Below are positions 18,854 to 26,245 of a stretch of 64,000 nt of DNA, in pieces (the first letter of the stretch is position 1; every line of letters begins with the position of its first letter). The notes under the pieces were generated by a model that saw only the letters and a list, made by a program, of their open reading frames with translations, did no database searches and had not been told where the DNA came from. The position numbers were made by a program, and so were the translations under genes. This stretch comes from SLNP01 sp964568875. GTDB lineage: Bacteria; Bacteroidota; Bacteroidia; Bacteroidales; VadinHA17. Location of the stretch: contig CAZMSH010000006.1 of assembly GCA_964568875.1 (NCBI GenBank), positions 72,698 through 136,697 on the forward strand, given 5' to 3'.

Positions 18854-19711
18854 ATGATTATGAAAAAGTCTGTACCTCTTCTCATAGCTGCTGCAGCCAT
18901 AATTCTGACCACCATGGCAGGCTGCAAAAAAGATAAAGGAAAACCCCCTGTGCTGCCTCCTTCTCAGTCATTGGAAATCGATTTTTCAGACTTCACCGCC
19001 GGTAAAAAATCTGCTGACCTGCTGAGTGTTGCGAAGGATATTCCTGATCCGGATGAGAACTATGCATTTTCGGCAGGTATTGTTGGAATATGGAATACAA
19101 TTATTGCAGTCAATCTGGCCGTTCCGGTTACAGCATTCAAACTGGCAGTAAATACAAATCCGGTATGGATTGCTGATAAAACATGGGAATGGAAATACAA
19201 TGTCACCGGTATTGCAGGAACCTGGAAGGCAAGGCTGGTGGGAAAAATCCTATCAGACAAGATAGAATGGGAGATGTATATTTCAAAGGACGGGACTCCT
19301 TCGTATGCAGAATTCATATGGTTCACAGGAACAAGCAGCCCTGACGGTAACAGCGGCCAGTGGATATTAAACTACAACCAGCAGTTCCAGGAACCTTATC
19401 TTCAGATCGACTGGGAAAAAACCGGCAGTCAGGTTGGACTGATAAAATACACATACATCAGAAACCAAAGGGATGACCGCTCTCCTGATCCGTACAAAAA
19501 CAGCTACATTGAATATGGACAGACCACAGCGGCACTCAATGCATATTATACGGTACATATCTTTGAGCCTCTTATAATTCAGGACTTCGTCGATGTGTTC
19601 ATCGAATGGAACACGACCTCCGGAGAAGGAAGGGTAAAGGCTCTGTTTAAGTTCGGCGATAATAACTGGCACTGCTGGGATAGTGAAAAATTCAACATAG
19701 AGTGCACATAA
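18854..19711 (+). CDS. Hypothetical lipoprotein
   Basis: 285 aa, not recognised. Signal peptide with lipobox TMAGC (Cys24) and an acidic, beta-rich mature part; strong Trp/Tyr content (WKYNVTGIAGTWKARL, YAEFIWFTGT). An ATG six bases on (18860) is an equally good start. Ends with a Cys-containing tail (FNIECT). It follows ctaB after 107 bp and ends at an intrinsic terminator, so it may be read with the oxidase operon or alone; a TCAAAAT/ATTTTGA dyad (18794-18813) lies in that gap. Confidence 0.75.
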   Translation: MIMKKSVPLLIAAAAIILTTMAGCKKDKGKPPVLPPSQSLEIDFSDFTAGKKSADLLSVAKDIPDPDENYAFSAGIVGIWNTIIAVNLAVPVTAFKLAVNTNPVWIADKTWEWKYNVTGIAGTWKARLVGKILSDKIEWEMYISKDGTPSYAEFIWFTGTSSPDGNSGQWILNYNQQFQEPYLQIDWEKTGSQVGLIKYTYIRNQRDDRSPDPYKNSYIEYGQTTAALNAYYTVHIFEPLIIQDFVDVFIEWNTTSGEGRVKALFKFGDNNWHCWDSEKFNIECT

Positions 19712-19739
19712 CAAAAGAGTTGGTATATACAGACTGTAA

Positions 19740-19769
19740 GGGTCCTCTGAAACTGAGGGCCCTTTTTTT
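19740..19769 (+). terminator. Intrinsic terminator after the lipoprotein gene
   Basis: GGGTCCTC (19740-19747) pairs with GAGGGCCC (19755-19762), one G-U pair, 7-nt loop, followed by seven T. A clean rho-independent terminator closing the respiratory region before the ORP-like operon. Confidence 0.9.
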
Positions 19770-19886
19770 GTGCCAGCTTTCGTTCAATCCACTTTAATTA
19801 TTAAGATAATAACCTGACAATAAATTATTTATAAATATCAATCTACCACCAGCATAATAATTTATCAAAAAAAACTGGCAAAACAG

Positions 19887-19935
19887 TTGCATTATGAACC
19901 ATGGTTCATTATCTTTGCAAAGAACTATCGTTCAT
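19887..19935 (+). promoter_or_regulatory. Promoter of the ORP-like operon with two GAAC-N4-GTTC operators
   Basis: Promoter: TTG (19887-19889) as -33 and TATCTTTG (19910-19917) as -7, 20 bp apart. Between them lies the perfect 16-bp palindrome ATGAACCATGGTTCAT (19894-19909). A second copy of the same geometry, GAACTATCGTTC followed by AT (19922-19935), covers the start of the transcript. Dyad centers are 26 bp apart. The first gene of the operon encodes an HTH protein, so autoregulation by repression is the simplest reading. Confidence 0.75.
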
Positions 19936-19942
19936 AATAATC

Positions 19943-20542
19943 ATGTCGCCAAGAATTAAGAAATTAAGGAAAGTACTGAGTCCCCCTCCGGTAAAGGGTT
20001 TCAAGCCTTATGGAAGAGATCCTGAAGCAGGCCGTGCCCCTGAGGTAACGATACATTATGAAGAGTACGAAGCTCTGAGGTTGTGCGACTATGACATGTA
20101 TAATCATCACCAGGCTTCTGTGCTGATGGGGGTGTCGCGGCCAACATTTACCCGCATTTATGCTTCTGCCCGTGAAAAAATAGCGACTGCTTTCGTTGAA
20201 GGACGTCAGATTTCAGTTGAGGGAGGTAAAGTATATTTTGACAGTGACTGGTACGAGTGTGGCAGTTGCGGCAGTTTTTTCAACAATCCTGAGCGTGAAA
20301 CAAGAGTTGAAAGCTGTCCCCTCTGTGGAAGCGATAATGTTACAGGACATGAGCCTGATAGCCAGGCACAGCCCGATGCAGAAGGCTATTCAAATGAGTA
20401 TTGCATGTGTCCGGCCTGCGGTTATCAAATTGAGCATCGCACCGGAAGACCATGCAGCCAAGAGGTCTGTCCGCAGTGCAATTCACGTATGAGAAGAACA
20501 GGAGCCCCCAAATACAGGAACAGAAGGAGAGGTGAACGATGA
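19943..20542 (+). CDS. DUF134 helix-turn-helix regulator with zinc-ribbon-like C-terminus
   Basis: 199 aa. N-terminal block PRIKKLRKVLSPPPVKGFKP and a sigma-like HTH at about 55-85 (HHQASVLMGVSRPTFTRIY) are the DUF134 signature. The C-terminal half adds Cys106/Cys109 with Cys125/Cys128 and Cys154/156/159 with Cys171/176/179, likely zinc or Fe-S knuckles that could sense metal or redox. The longer frame from 19901 starts inside the operator, so 19943 is chosen. Overlaps the next gene by 4 bp. DUF134 genes are regularly found with NifX-like genes; its role as the operon's regulator is inference. Confidence 0.85.
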   Translation: MSPRIKKLRKVLSPPPVKGFKPYGRDPEAGRAPEVTIHYEEYEALRLCDYDMYNHHQASVLMGVSRPTFTRIYASAREKIATAFVEGRQISVEGGKVYFDSDWYECGSCGSFFNNPERETRVESCPLCGSDNVTGHEPDSQAQPDAEGYSNEYCMCPACGYQIEHRTGRPCSQEVCPQCNSRMRRTGAPKYRNRRRGER

Positions 20543-20862
20543 GAACAGCAATAACCGCAACAGGGAACAAATCAGACTCACTGATAGACACGAAATTCGG
20601 AAGATGTTCATTTTTCGTGATATATGATTCTGAAACCGGCTCGGTTGAATACATCCCAAATCCGTTTGTTGATGTGGAAGAGAGCGCAGGTGCAGATTCG
20701 GTAAAGCTGCTTTCAGCCCGCGGAGTTAAGCAAATAATAGCAGGAGATTTCGGATCAAAGATCAAGCCTGCTCTTGACAGTCTCAAAATACGAATGATCG
20801 TAATAAAAGACGCCGGTAAAAAAATCAGTGAAATACTGGAGTTGCTTGAAAAAAACAAATAG
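20539..20862 (+). CDS. NifX/NifB-like (dinitrogenase FeMo-cofactor domain) protein, copy 1
   Basis: 107 aa single-domain protein of the NifX/NafY/ORP superfamily, RNase-H-like fold that binds metal-sulfur clusters. Signature start RTAITATGNKSDSLIDTKFGRCSFFVIYD; the family's FGRA is FGRC here. In Desulfovibrio a relative is the Mo-Cu orange protein. No nitrogenase genes are nearby, so a nitrogen fixation role is unlikely. First of three paralogs in this operon. Confidence 0.88.
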   Translation: MRTAITATGNKSDSLIDTKFGRCSFFVIYDSETGSVEYIPNPFVDVEESAGADSVKLLSARGVKQIIAGDFGSKIKPALDSLKIRMIVIKDAGKKISEILELLEKNK

Positions 20863-20864
20863 TA

Positions 20865-20914
20865 AAATGTGTCATCCTTTAAACACATTTAGTATAAACC
20901 ATTAAAAAGGAGGT
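20865..20914 (+). promoter_or_regulatory. Leader hairpin and exceptionally strong Shine-Dalgarno before the DUF5320 gene
   Basis: AAATGTGT (20865-20872) pairs with ACACATTT (20883-20890) around a 10-nt loop, without a T run, so it is not a terminator. It is followed by a perfect AAGGAGGT (20907-20914), 4 nt before ATG. Such a full anti-16S match is rare in this window, where most starts lack one. An mRNA processing or stability element plus strong translation is inferred. Confidence 0.6.
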
Positions 20915-20918
20915 AAAT

Positions 20919-21170
20919 ATGCCGGGATTTGATCGTACAGGACCCGAAGGAGAAGGTCCGATGACAGGAAGAAAGCTGGGCCGTTGTACCAACTATGGTA
21001 AAGGCCGGCAGGGCCTGAATGATGATCAGGCTGACGATAATGAAAACCTGGCTCCGGGAAGGGGTGCAGGAAGAGGTTTAGGCAGAAGAGGCGGGGGACC
21101 CGGACGTGGTGCTGGTCAGGGTCGTGGTCGTGGAACAGGCCTTCAGAACCGTTTCAGAGGCGGACAATGA
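20919..21170 (+). CDS. DUF5320 Gly/Arg-rich small protein
   Basis: 83 aa. The N-terminus MPGFDRTGPEGEGPMTGRKLGRC is the DUF5320 signature; residues 45-83 are almost only Gly, Arg and Ala with repeated GRGxG units, so largely disordered and very basic. A single Cys23. DUF5320 proteins accompany NifX-like proteins in many anaerobes; function not known. Residue bias and strong ribosome binding site suggest an abundant, possibly nucleic-acid- or partner-binding accessory. Confidence 0.82.
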   Translation: MPGFDRTGPEGEGPMTGRKLGRCTNYGKGRQGLNDDQADDNENLAPGRGAGRGLGRRGGGPGRGAGQGRGRGTGLQNRFRGGQ

Positions 21171-21209
21171 TCTCTGTCAGTAGTAAATAACAATTAAATA
21201 CTTTTCAGA

Positions 21210-21548
21210 ATGATAAGAAGAATCGCCATCCCGCTTGAGAACGGGGTGTTATGTGCCCATTTCGGGCATTGCCAGCAATTTGCGGTAATAGATACGGAGT
21301 TCAACAATATTGTCAATGAGGTGCTTGTTACACCACCGCCCCATGAACCCGGACTGCTGCCTGCCTGGCTGGCCGAAAAGGGAGTTACCGATGTTATTGC
21401 AGGCGGCATGGGACAGCGGGCAATAAATCTGTTTAACCAGCAAAACATAAATGTCTTTGTCGGGGCCCCCGCAAAAAGCCACAAGGAGCTGGCACACGAC
21501 CTTGTAAATGACAGCCTGGTTGCGGGAGCAAACTATTGCGACCACTAA
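21210..21548 (+). CDS. NifX/NifB-like protein, copy 2
   Basis: 112 aa, same superfamily as the gene at 20539. The usual FGRA segment reads HFGHCQQFAVID, adding His and Cys near the cluster-binding loop; three further His occur (PPPHEPG, KSHKELAHD) and Cys110 in the tail ANYCDH. This Cys/His content makes it a good candidate for the metal-binding member of the set. Cotranscribed with DUF5320 (39-bp gap). Confidence 0.87.
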   Translation: MIRRIAIPLENGVLCAHFGHCQQFAVIDTEFNNIVNEVLVTPPPHEPGLLPAWLAEKGVTDVIAGGMGQRAINLFNQQNINVFVGAPAKSHKELAHDLVNDSLVAGANYCDH

Positions 21549-21562
21549 AAGCAAAACCCAAC

Positions 21563-21609
21563 AACACCTATCAGACTGGCAGTCAAAATCTGCCGGTCTG
21601 AATGGTGTT
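21563..21609 (+). other. Long imperfect RNA hairpin within the ORP-like operon
   Basis: Arms AACACC-TA-TCAGACTGGCAG (21563-21582) and CTGCCGGTCTGA-AT-GGTGTT (21590-21609) pair over 20 positions with one internal mismatch pair and one G-U, 7-nt loop. Only TTT follows, so termination would be partial at best; a processing or attenuation point between the small NifX-like genes and the downstream genes is inferred. Confidence 0.65.
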
Positions 21610-21635
21610 TGAACCTGAAAAATGCATTATCCATC

Positions 21636-22160
21636 ATGATAACTTTCGGTCCGGTTCCTTCAAGAAGGCTGGGCAGGAGCCTTGGAATAAACAATATTGT
21701 TACTCCTAAAAAGTGTTCCTACAGCTGTATTTACTGTCAGGTTGGTAAAACCAGCAGACCTTCTGCAAAGAGAGAAGAGTTCTTCTCTCCCAAGGCAATA
21801 GCAAAGGCTGTCAACTCACACCTTAAACTGCTGAAGGAAGAAGACATGCCTGACGAAATAATTGTCCTTCCGCCTGATGAATCGACGCTTAATCTGGCAT
21901 GGCACATTTTCAGCAATACCGGAGTGGAAACAGAACTGCTTACAGGCTTCGAAGGAACCGGGGCCGGCTCTACCGGAAATATATATGAAGATATACTGAA
22001 TATTACGGCGGTACATCCCCTGAGAGAAGACTCCATAAAAGAACTCCTGAAAAGGGATAATGCTGACGAACGTGTTCTAAAGTCATTGCTGGCGCAACGA
22101 CTGATTAAAATGGTAAGATACAAGGATAAAAATTACTTTATAAGACAGCTCAACCAATGA
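21636..22160 (+). pseudogene. Radical SAM protein with internal in-frame deletion
   Basis: 174 aa. The start ITFGPVPSRRLGRSLGINNI and cluster motif Cys27-x3-Cys31-x2-Cys34 (CSYSCIYC) match a radical SAM family that is normally about 300 aa. The C-terminus (GFEGTGAGSTGNIYEDILNITAVHP, then a winged-helix-like tail) matches the family's end. The middle, including most of the SAM-binding barrel after VLPPDESTLNL, is missing with the frame kept. As it stands a full TIM barrel cannot form, so I call it a remnant or minimal derivative. The frame from TTG at 21609 starts in a hairpin; ATG 21636 fits the family start. Confidence 0.65.
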
Positions 22161-22669
22161 GACAATCGAAGGATACGACAAAGGAAAATGAAATAAGCAA
22201 GAATACACTGAACCTGATAATCGACTGCGTTCTGCTGATACTGCTGCTGCTGATGGCAGGTATCGGGTTCCTTATGAAATATACCCTTGTTTCGGGAGAG
22301 GAGAGACTGGCTGCGTTTGGCAAATCAACAGATCTCGAATTCTGGGGCATGACAAGGCATGAGTGGGGAGACATTCATTTGATTGTAAGCCTAATTTTCC
22401 TGGCACTGCTTCTACTTCATATAATACTTCACTGGACATGCATTGAGTCATTCTTTATCAGAAAGATACCCGGAAGATCCTTAAGAATCACTTTGGTGGT
22501 AATATCGATTCTCTTCATACTTGTAAGCTTGCTGGGTCCATTTTTCATTAAACCCCGCCAGGTGCCCTTTCAGCCTCACTTCCGCAACCGTTATATTGGC
22601 GCTGTAACCGTCAAACCACATGAATATCTTTATTTCACATCAGCACCACAGAAACCCATCCCTGTCTGA
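22157..22669 (+). CDS. DUF4405 membrane protein
   Basis: 170 aa with three clear helices (about 19-40, 73-97, 108-130). DUF4405 resembles a shortened cytochrome b561-like bundle; His73, His79, His89 and His93 in HEWGDIHL and LHIILHW could bind heme. Starts inside the stop of the radical SAM remnant (ATGA overlap). A membrane redox partner for the ORP-like complex is possible but only inferred. Confidence 0.8.
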   Translation: MRQSKDTTKENEISKNTLNLIIDCVLLILLLLMAGIGFLMKYTLVSGEERLAAFGKSTDLEFWGMTRHEWGDIHLIVSLIFLALLLLHIILHWTCIESFFIRKIPGRSLRITLVVISILFILVSLLGPFFIKPRQVPFQPHFRNRYIGAVTVKPHEYLYFTSAPQKPIPV

Positions 22670-22765
22670 CTGTTTCACCGGCAGGATACCCTCTGATTAA
22701 AGCCGCAGAGATTATTGCAGCCAAATTAAGAAATGGCAAATAACAGATAAATAAACCTTAAACTA

Positions 22766-23209
22766 ATGGAAAAAGTAAAAATCGGCATTATCATTTGCGA
22801 CAGGTACAGCAGTTGTGCCGGAGGCAAATGCTTCAGGTCCCTTCATAACCGCGAAGGCGCATTTGAAATCTATAAAGACATGGAGGTGGAGGTAGCAGGA
22901 TATACAACCTGCGGAGGCTGTCCTGGCGGTAACATTGAGTATGCCCCTGAAGAGATGAAGAAAAACGGCGTCACCCATGTTCACCTGGCAACAGGCTTGC
23001 TGGTTGGATATCCTCCCTGTCCCCGTCTTCAGTACTTCATGAAGTTCATCCCTGAGAAATACGGCATGAAGGTAATTGCAGGAACCCATCCCATTCCGCA
23101 GAAATATCTGACTACTCACCAAAACCTGAATACATGGAATACCTCATTCATGAAGGAAGCTGTAAAACATGCAATGGCTGATGAGGTTACCAGAATTAAA
23201 TATGACTAA
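22766..23209 (+). CDS. CGGC domain protein
   Basis: 147 aa. Named motif Cys49-Gly-Gly-Cys52 in YTTCGGCPGGNIEYAP, plus Cys11, Cys17 and Cys22 near the N-terminus and PPCPR near 92. The CGGC family is thought to bind metal through these cysteines; no enzyme activity is established. The stop overlaps the ATPase start by 8 bp. Confidence 0.85.
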   Translation: MEKVKIGIIICDRYSSCAGGKCFRSLHNREGAFEIYKDMEVEVAGYTTCGGCPGGNIEYAPEEMKKNGVTHVHLATGLLVGYPPCPRLQYFMKFIPEKYGMKVIAGTHPIPQKYLTTHQNLNTWNTSFMKEAVKHAMADEVTRIKYD

Positions 23210-24080
23210 AAACAAGACTGTTAAGATCGCCGTTGCCAGTGGCAAGGGTGGCACAGGAAAGACTTTCCTGGCAGTCAACCTCGCCTCATTGCTTAGCGAA
23301 ACCTCTCCGGTTCTGCTGGCTGACCTTGATGTGGAAGAGCCCAACTCGGCACTCTTCATCGACGGAACTGAAGGCCAGGTGTATGAAAAGTACAGACTGA
23401 TACCTCAATGGGATGAAAAGAGATGTGTTATCTGTGACATCTGCAGCAGATCATGTAATTACCATGCCGTTGTAAGGCTGGGAGATGTTATTGCCGTTTT
23501 TGATAAGCTCTGTCACAGTTGCCATGCATGTTCCGAGCTTTGTCCTTATGATGCACTTCCCATGATCAGACATAAAATTGGTGAGGTAAGACAGATATAC
23601 AGCGGCAGGCTGACTCTTGCAGAAGGACGCTTAAATACCGGTGAGGAGCAATCCGTTCCCCTCATTGATCAACTTCATAAAATGGTAGGTTGCGAAATAG
23701 AACCTGCACCGGTGCAGATCTTTGACTGCCCGCCCGGAACCTCCTGTCCTGTGGTTGCAGCAGTAAAAAAAACCGATTATGCGATACTGGTGACAGAACC
23801 AACGCCATTCGGACTTAACGATCTGAGTATTGCTGCCGAAACAGTGAAACAACTTGGTATACCCGCCGGTGTTGTAATTAACCGCTACGGTATCGGCGAC
23901 AACGCTGTGGAAGATTGGTGCAATAATGAAGGTGTTGAAGTACTGGCGCGCATTCCTTATGACCGGGAAATAGCCGTGATGACGTCTGAAGGACTCCTGG
24001 CATACAATCATGTTGAATACCTCAGGCCTCTGCTCAAAGACATCTTTGAAATAGTGACAAAACGCATTGATTCGTTATGA
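23202..24080 (+). CDS. MinD/ParA-type ATPase with inserted 2x[4Fe-4S] ferredoxin, copy 1
   Basis: 292 aa. Deviant Walker A GKGGTGKT (14-21), then an inserted bacterial ferredoxin domain with Cys75/78/81/85 and Cys104/107/110/114, then the rest of the ATPase (FDCPPGTSCP, LVTEPTPFGL). This layout is that of the ORP-complex ATPases of Desulfovibrio. It likely couples ATP binding to cluster transfer or electron flow. ATG at 23202 follows the CGGC gene with ATGACTAA overlap; the longer frame lies inside that gene. Ends overlapping the next ATPase by 4 bp. Confidence 0.9.
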   Translation: MTKNKTVKIAVASGKGGTGKTFLAVNLASLLSETSPVLLADLDVEEPNSALFIDGTEGQVYEKYRLIPQWDEKRCVICDICSRSCNYHAVVRLGDVIAVFDKLCHSCHACSELCPYDALPMIRHKIGEVRQIYSGRLTLAEGRLNTGEEQSVPLIDQLHKMVGCEIEPAPVQIFDCPPGTSCPVVAAVKKTDYAILVTEPTPFGLNDLSIAAETVKQLGIPAGVVINRYGIGDNAVEDWCNNEGVEVLARIPYDREIAVMTSEGLLAYNHVEYLRPLLKDIFEIVTKRIDSL

Positions 24081-24967
24081 AGGAGATAGTGATACTGTCA
24101 GGTAAAGGAGGAACCGGAAAAACTTCGGTAGCGGCTTCACTGGCAATTCTTGCCGGACCTGATGCCGTTATTGCCGACTGCGATGTCGATGCAGCCAACA
24201 TGCACCTTCTTCTAAGGCCGGACTTCAAAGAGAGTTCTGATTTCTACGGAGGAACCCTTGCTGTGATAAACAGCGATGAATGTACCTCGTGTGGATTATG
24301 TCTCGAAAAATGCCGCTTTGGTGCTATTACGATAAGCCGTCAGCTATATTCCGTAAACTCTTTCGAGTGTGAGGGTTGTGGCTATTGCAGCATAATCTGT
24401 CCCGTTACCGCAATAGACATGGTTCCCCGAAAAACCGGCAAGCTATATATCTCTAAAACAAGGGCAGGAAACCAGATGGTTCATGCTACTATGGAAGCCG
24501 GTGCAGAAAATTCGGGTAAGCTGGTCACAAAAGTAAAGCAGGAAGCTAAGCTGATTGCCGGGGAAAATGCACTTCCCTATATTATTGTTGATGGATCACC
24601 GGGCCTGGGTTGCCCCGTGGTAGCCTCTCTTTCCGGCGCCGATATGGTGGTACTGGTGACAGAGCCGTCCGTATCGGCATTGCATGACCTCAGAAGGGTA
24701 AGCCGGGTGATCGAAAATTTCAGAATTAAAACCGTTGGTATTATTAACAAAAGCGACATCAACGACGGAAAAGTTTCAGAAATAAGGAAGTTCTTTGAAA
24801 AAGAAGGTATCAGGGAAATCGCATCAATACCATACAGCAGCGAAGTTGCAATGGTGATGGCCCGGGGACTGACAATGTCAGAAAGCGGAGAGGAACAGAA
24901 AAAAGTAACTGAGGAGATATGGATGAAAATTAAAAATGAATTAACACTAATAGAAACAGATAAATAA
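24077..24967 (+). CDS. MinD/ParA-type ATPase with inserted 2x[4Fe-4S] ferredoxin, copy 2
   Basis: 296 aa paralog of the preceding gene. Walker A GKGGTGKT (9-16); cluster cysteines 69/72/75/79 and 98/101/104/108; DGSPGLGCPVV as the switch region. The pair probably forms a heterodimer, as both are always encoded side by side in this type of cluster (family knowledge). Translationally coupled to copy 1 and 8 bp from the third NifX-like gene. Confidence 0.9.
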   Translation: MKEIVILSGKGGTGKTSVAASLAILAGPDAVIADCDVDAANMHLLLRPDFKESSDFYGGTLAVINSDECTSCGLCLEKCRFGAITISRQLYSVNSFECEGCGYCSIICPVTAIDMVPRKTGKLYISKTRAGNQMVHATMEAGAENSGKLVTKVKQEAKLIAGENALPYIIVDGSPGLGCPVVASLSGADMVVLVTEPSVSALHDLRRVSRVIENFRIKTVGIINKSDINDGKVSEIRKFFEKEGIREIASIPYSSEVAMVMARGLTMSESGEEQKKVTEEIWMKIKNELTLIETDK

Positions 24968-24975
24968 ACAAAACC

Positions 24976-25314
24976 ATGAAAATAGTTTTCACATCGACCG
25001 GAGATAAGTGGGATTCATTGATTGATCCCCGTTTTGGCAGGGCTGAATACCTTGTTTTATATGATGAAGAGAGTGACTCCCTGTCTGCCACCGACAACAG
25101 TGCAGTAAAAAATGAAGCCCATGGGGCGGGAACCGCCACTGCTCAAAAAATGTACGACCTGAGGCCCGATATCCTGATCACCGGAAACGGACCAGGAGGT
25201 AATGCTGCCGCGGCCCTCAAAAATCTGAAAATGAAGATATATGTGAATGCCCACGATCTTACTCTCAGAAAAGCCTATGAAAAATATCGTGAAGGAAAAC
25301 TTGCCCAATTGTAA
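24976..25314 (+). CDS. NifX/NifB-like protein, copy 3
   Basis: 112 aa. Classic family segment DPRFGRAEYLVLYD and the glycine-rich AHGAGTATAQKM and GNGPGGNAAAAL loops. No Cys at all, so if the family binds a cluster here it must use other residues or act as a scaffold. Cotranscribed with the ATPases. Confidence 0.87.
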   Translation: MKIVFTSTGDKWDSLIDPRFGRAEYLVLYDEESDSLSATDNSAVKNEAHGAGTATAQKMYDLRPDILITGNGPGGNAAAALKNLKMKIYVNAHDLTLRKAYEKYREGKLAQL

Positions 25315-25348
25315 TCCAGTATGTTAAACCATTCATTTTTATACCATT

Positions 25349-26152
25349 ATGAATCCATTTGAAAAGATTGAACTTCCAGATGTAAAAAAAATAATTGTTG
25401 TGGCCTCAGGTAAGGGTGGCGTTGGCAAGTCAACAGTATCTGTCAACCTGGCTATCGGACTGGCACGGCAGGGTTTTAAAACGGCTCTTGTTGATGCTGA
25501 TATTTTCGGCCCATCAATACCTCGAATGACTGGCATTGAAGATATAAGACCTGATGTCAGCGCTGTGGGAGACAAAGAGATATTGTTTCCGGTTGACAGG
25601 TTTGGAGTGCGGATAATGTCGATAGGCTTTTTTATTGACAAATCACAGGGCCTTATCTGGCGCGGTCCTATGGCAGCTAAGGCCCTGACCCAGCTGTTTG
25701 AAGACACACAATGGGGAGAGATTGATTATATGGTTGTTGACTTCCCTCCCGGCACTAGCGACATTCAGCTTACCACAGTTCAAAAACTTAATGTACATGG
25801 TGCTATAATTGTAACAACGCCTCAGGAGATATCGCTTAATGATGCACGCAAGGCAGCATCCATGTTCAAAAATGATGACCTGAAAGTTCCTGTTCTTGGC
25901 GTAATCGAGAATATGTCATGGTTCACCCCTGCTAATCACCCCGATGAAAAGTATTATATATTCGGAACAGGAGGTGGCAGCAAGCTTGCGGCCGAGCTTG
26001 AAACAAAGCTGCTGGGACAGGTACCTCTGGTAATGGAAATAGGAGAAGCGGCAGAAAAAGGTATAACCATTTACAACCAGAAGGACAAAGCCGTTCTCAC
26101 AGCATTTGACAATATTGTAAATGAGGTGATTAAGGATCAGGAAATTATATAG
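25349..26152 (+). CDS. Mrp/NBP35-family P-loop ATPase
   Basis: 267 aa. Walker A GKGGVGKS (21-28), DFPPGTSD switch, IENMSWFTP and IFGTGGG blocks typical of Bacteroidota Mrp. The CxxC of other Mrp proteins is absent, as is the N-terminal DUF59 domain usually present in Bacteroidota housekeeping Mrp, so this is a dedicated, shorter paralog. It matches the third ATPase of the ORP complex. Probably the last gene of the operon. Confidence 0.88.
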   Translation: MNPFEKIELPDVKKIIVVASGKGGVGKSTVSVNLAIGLARQGFKTALVDADIFGPSIPRMTGIEDIRPDVSAVGDKEILFPVDRFGVRIMSIGFFIDKSQGLIWRGPMAAKALTQLFEDTQWGEIDYMVVDFPPGTSDIQLTTVQKLNVHGAIIVTTPQEISLNDARKAASMFKNDDLKVPVLGVIENMSWFTPANHPDEKYYIFGTGGGSKLAAELETKLLGQVPLVMEIGEAAEKGITIYNQKDKAVLTAFDNIVNEVIKDQEII

Positions 26153-26245
26153 CCCTGTTATAATCTTACCCCGTTGGAATTGCACGCCTGATGGGGTACA
26201 GATTTAATAGTGAAACGGTCTCCCCTGTCTCTTTACCGGGTCAAA

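Noticed and set aside
20340..20888. 182-aa minus-strand open frame over the DUF134/NifX-like genes
   Set aside because: Antisense to two coupled, well-supported genes; no promoter or family resemblance.
20539..25314. Nitrogen fixation cofactor genes
   Set aside because: The NifX-like proteins lack nitrogenase structural genes or full-length NifB nearby; the context fits the ORP type instead.
25349..26152. Mrp damaged by loss of CxxC
   Set aside because: The same WFTP...YYIFG form without CxxC is usual in Bacteroidota Mrp proteins.
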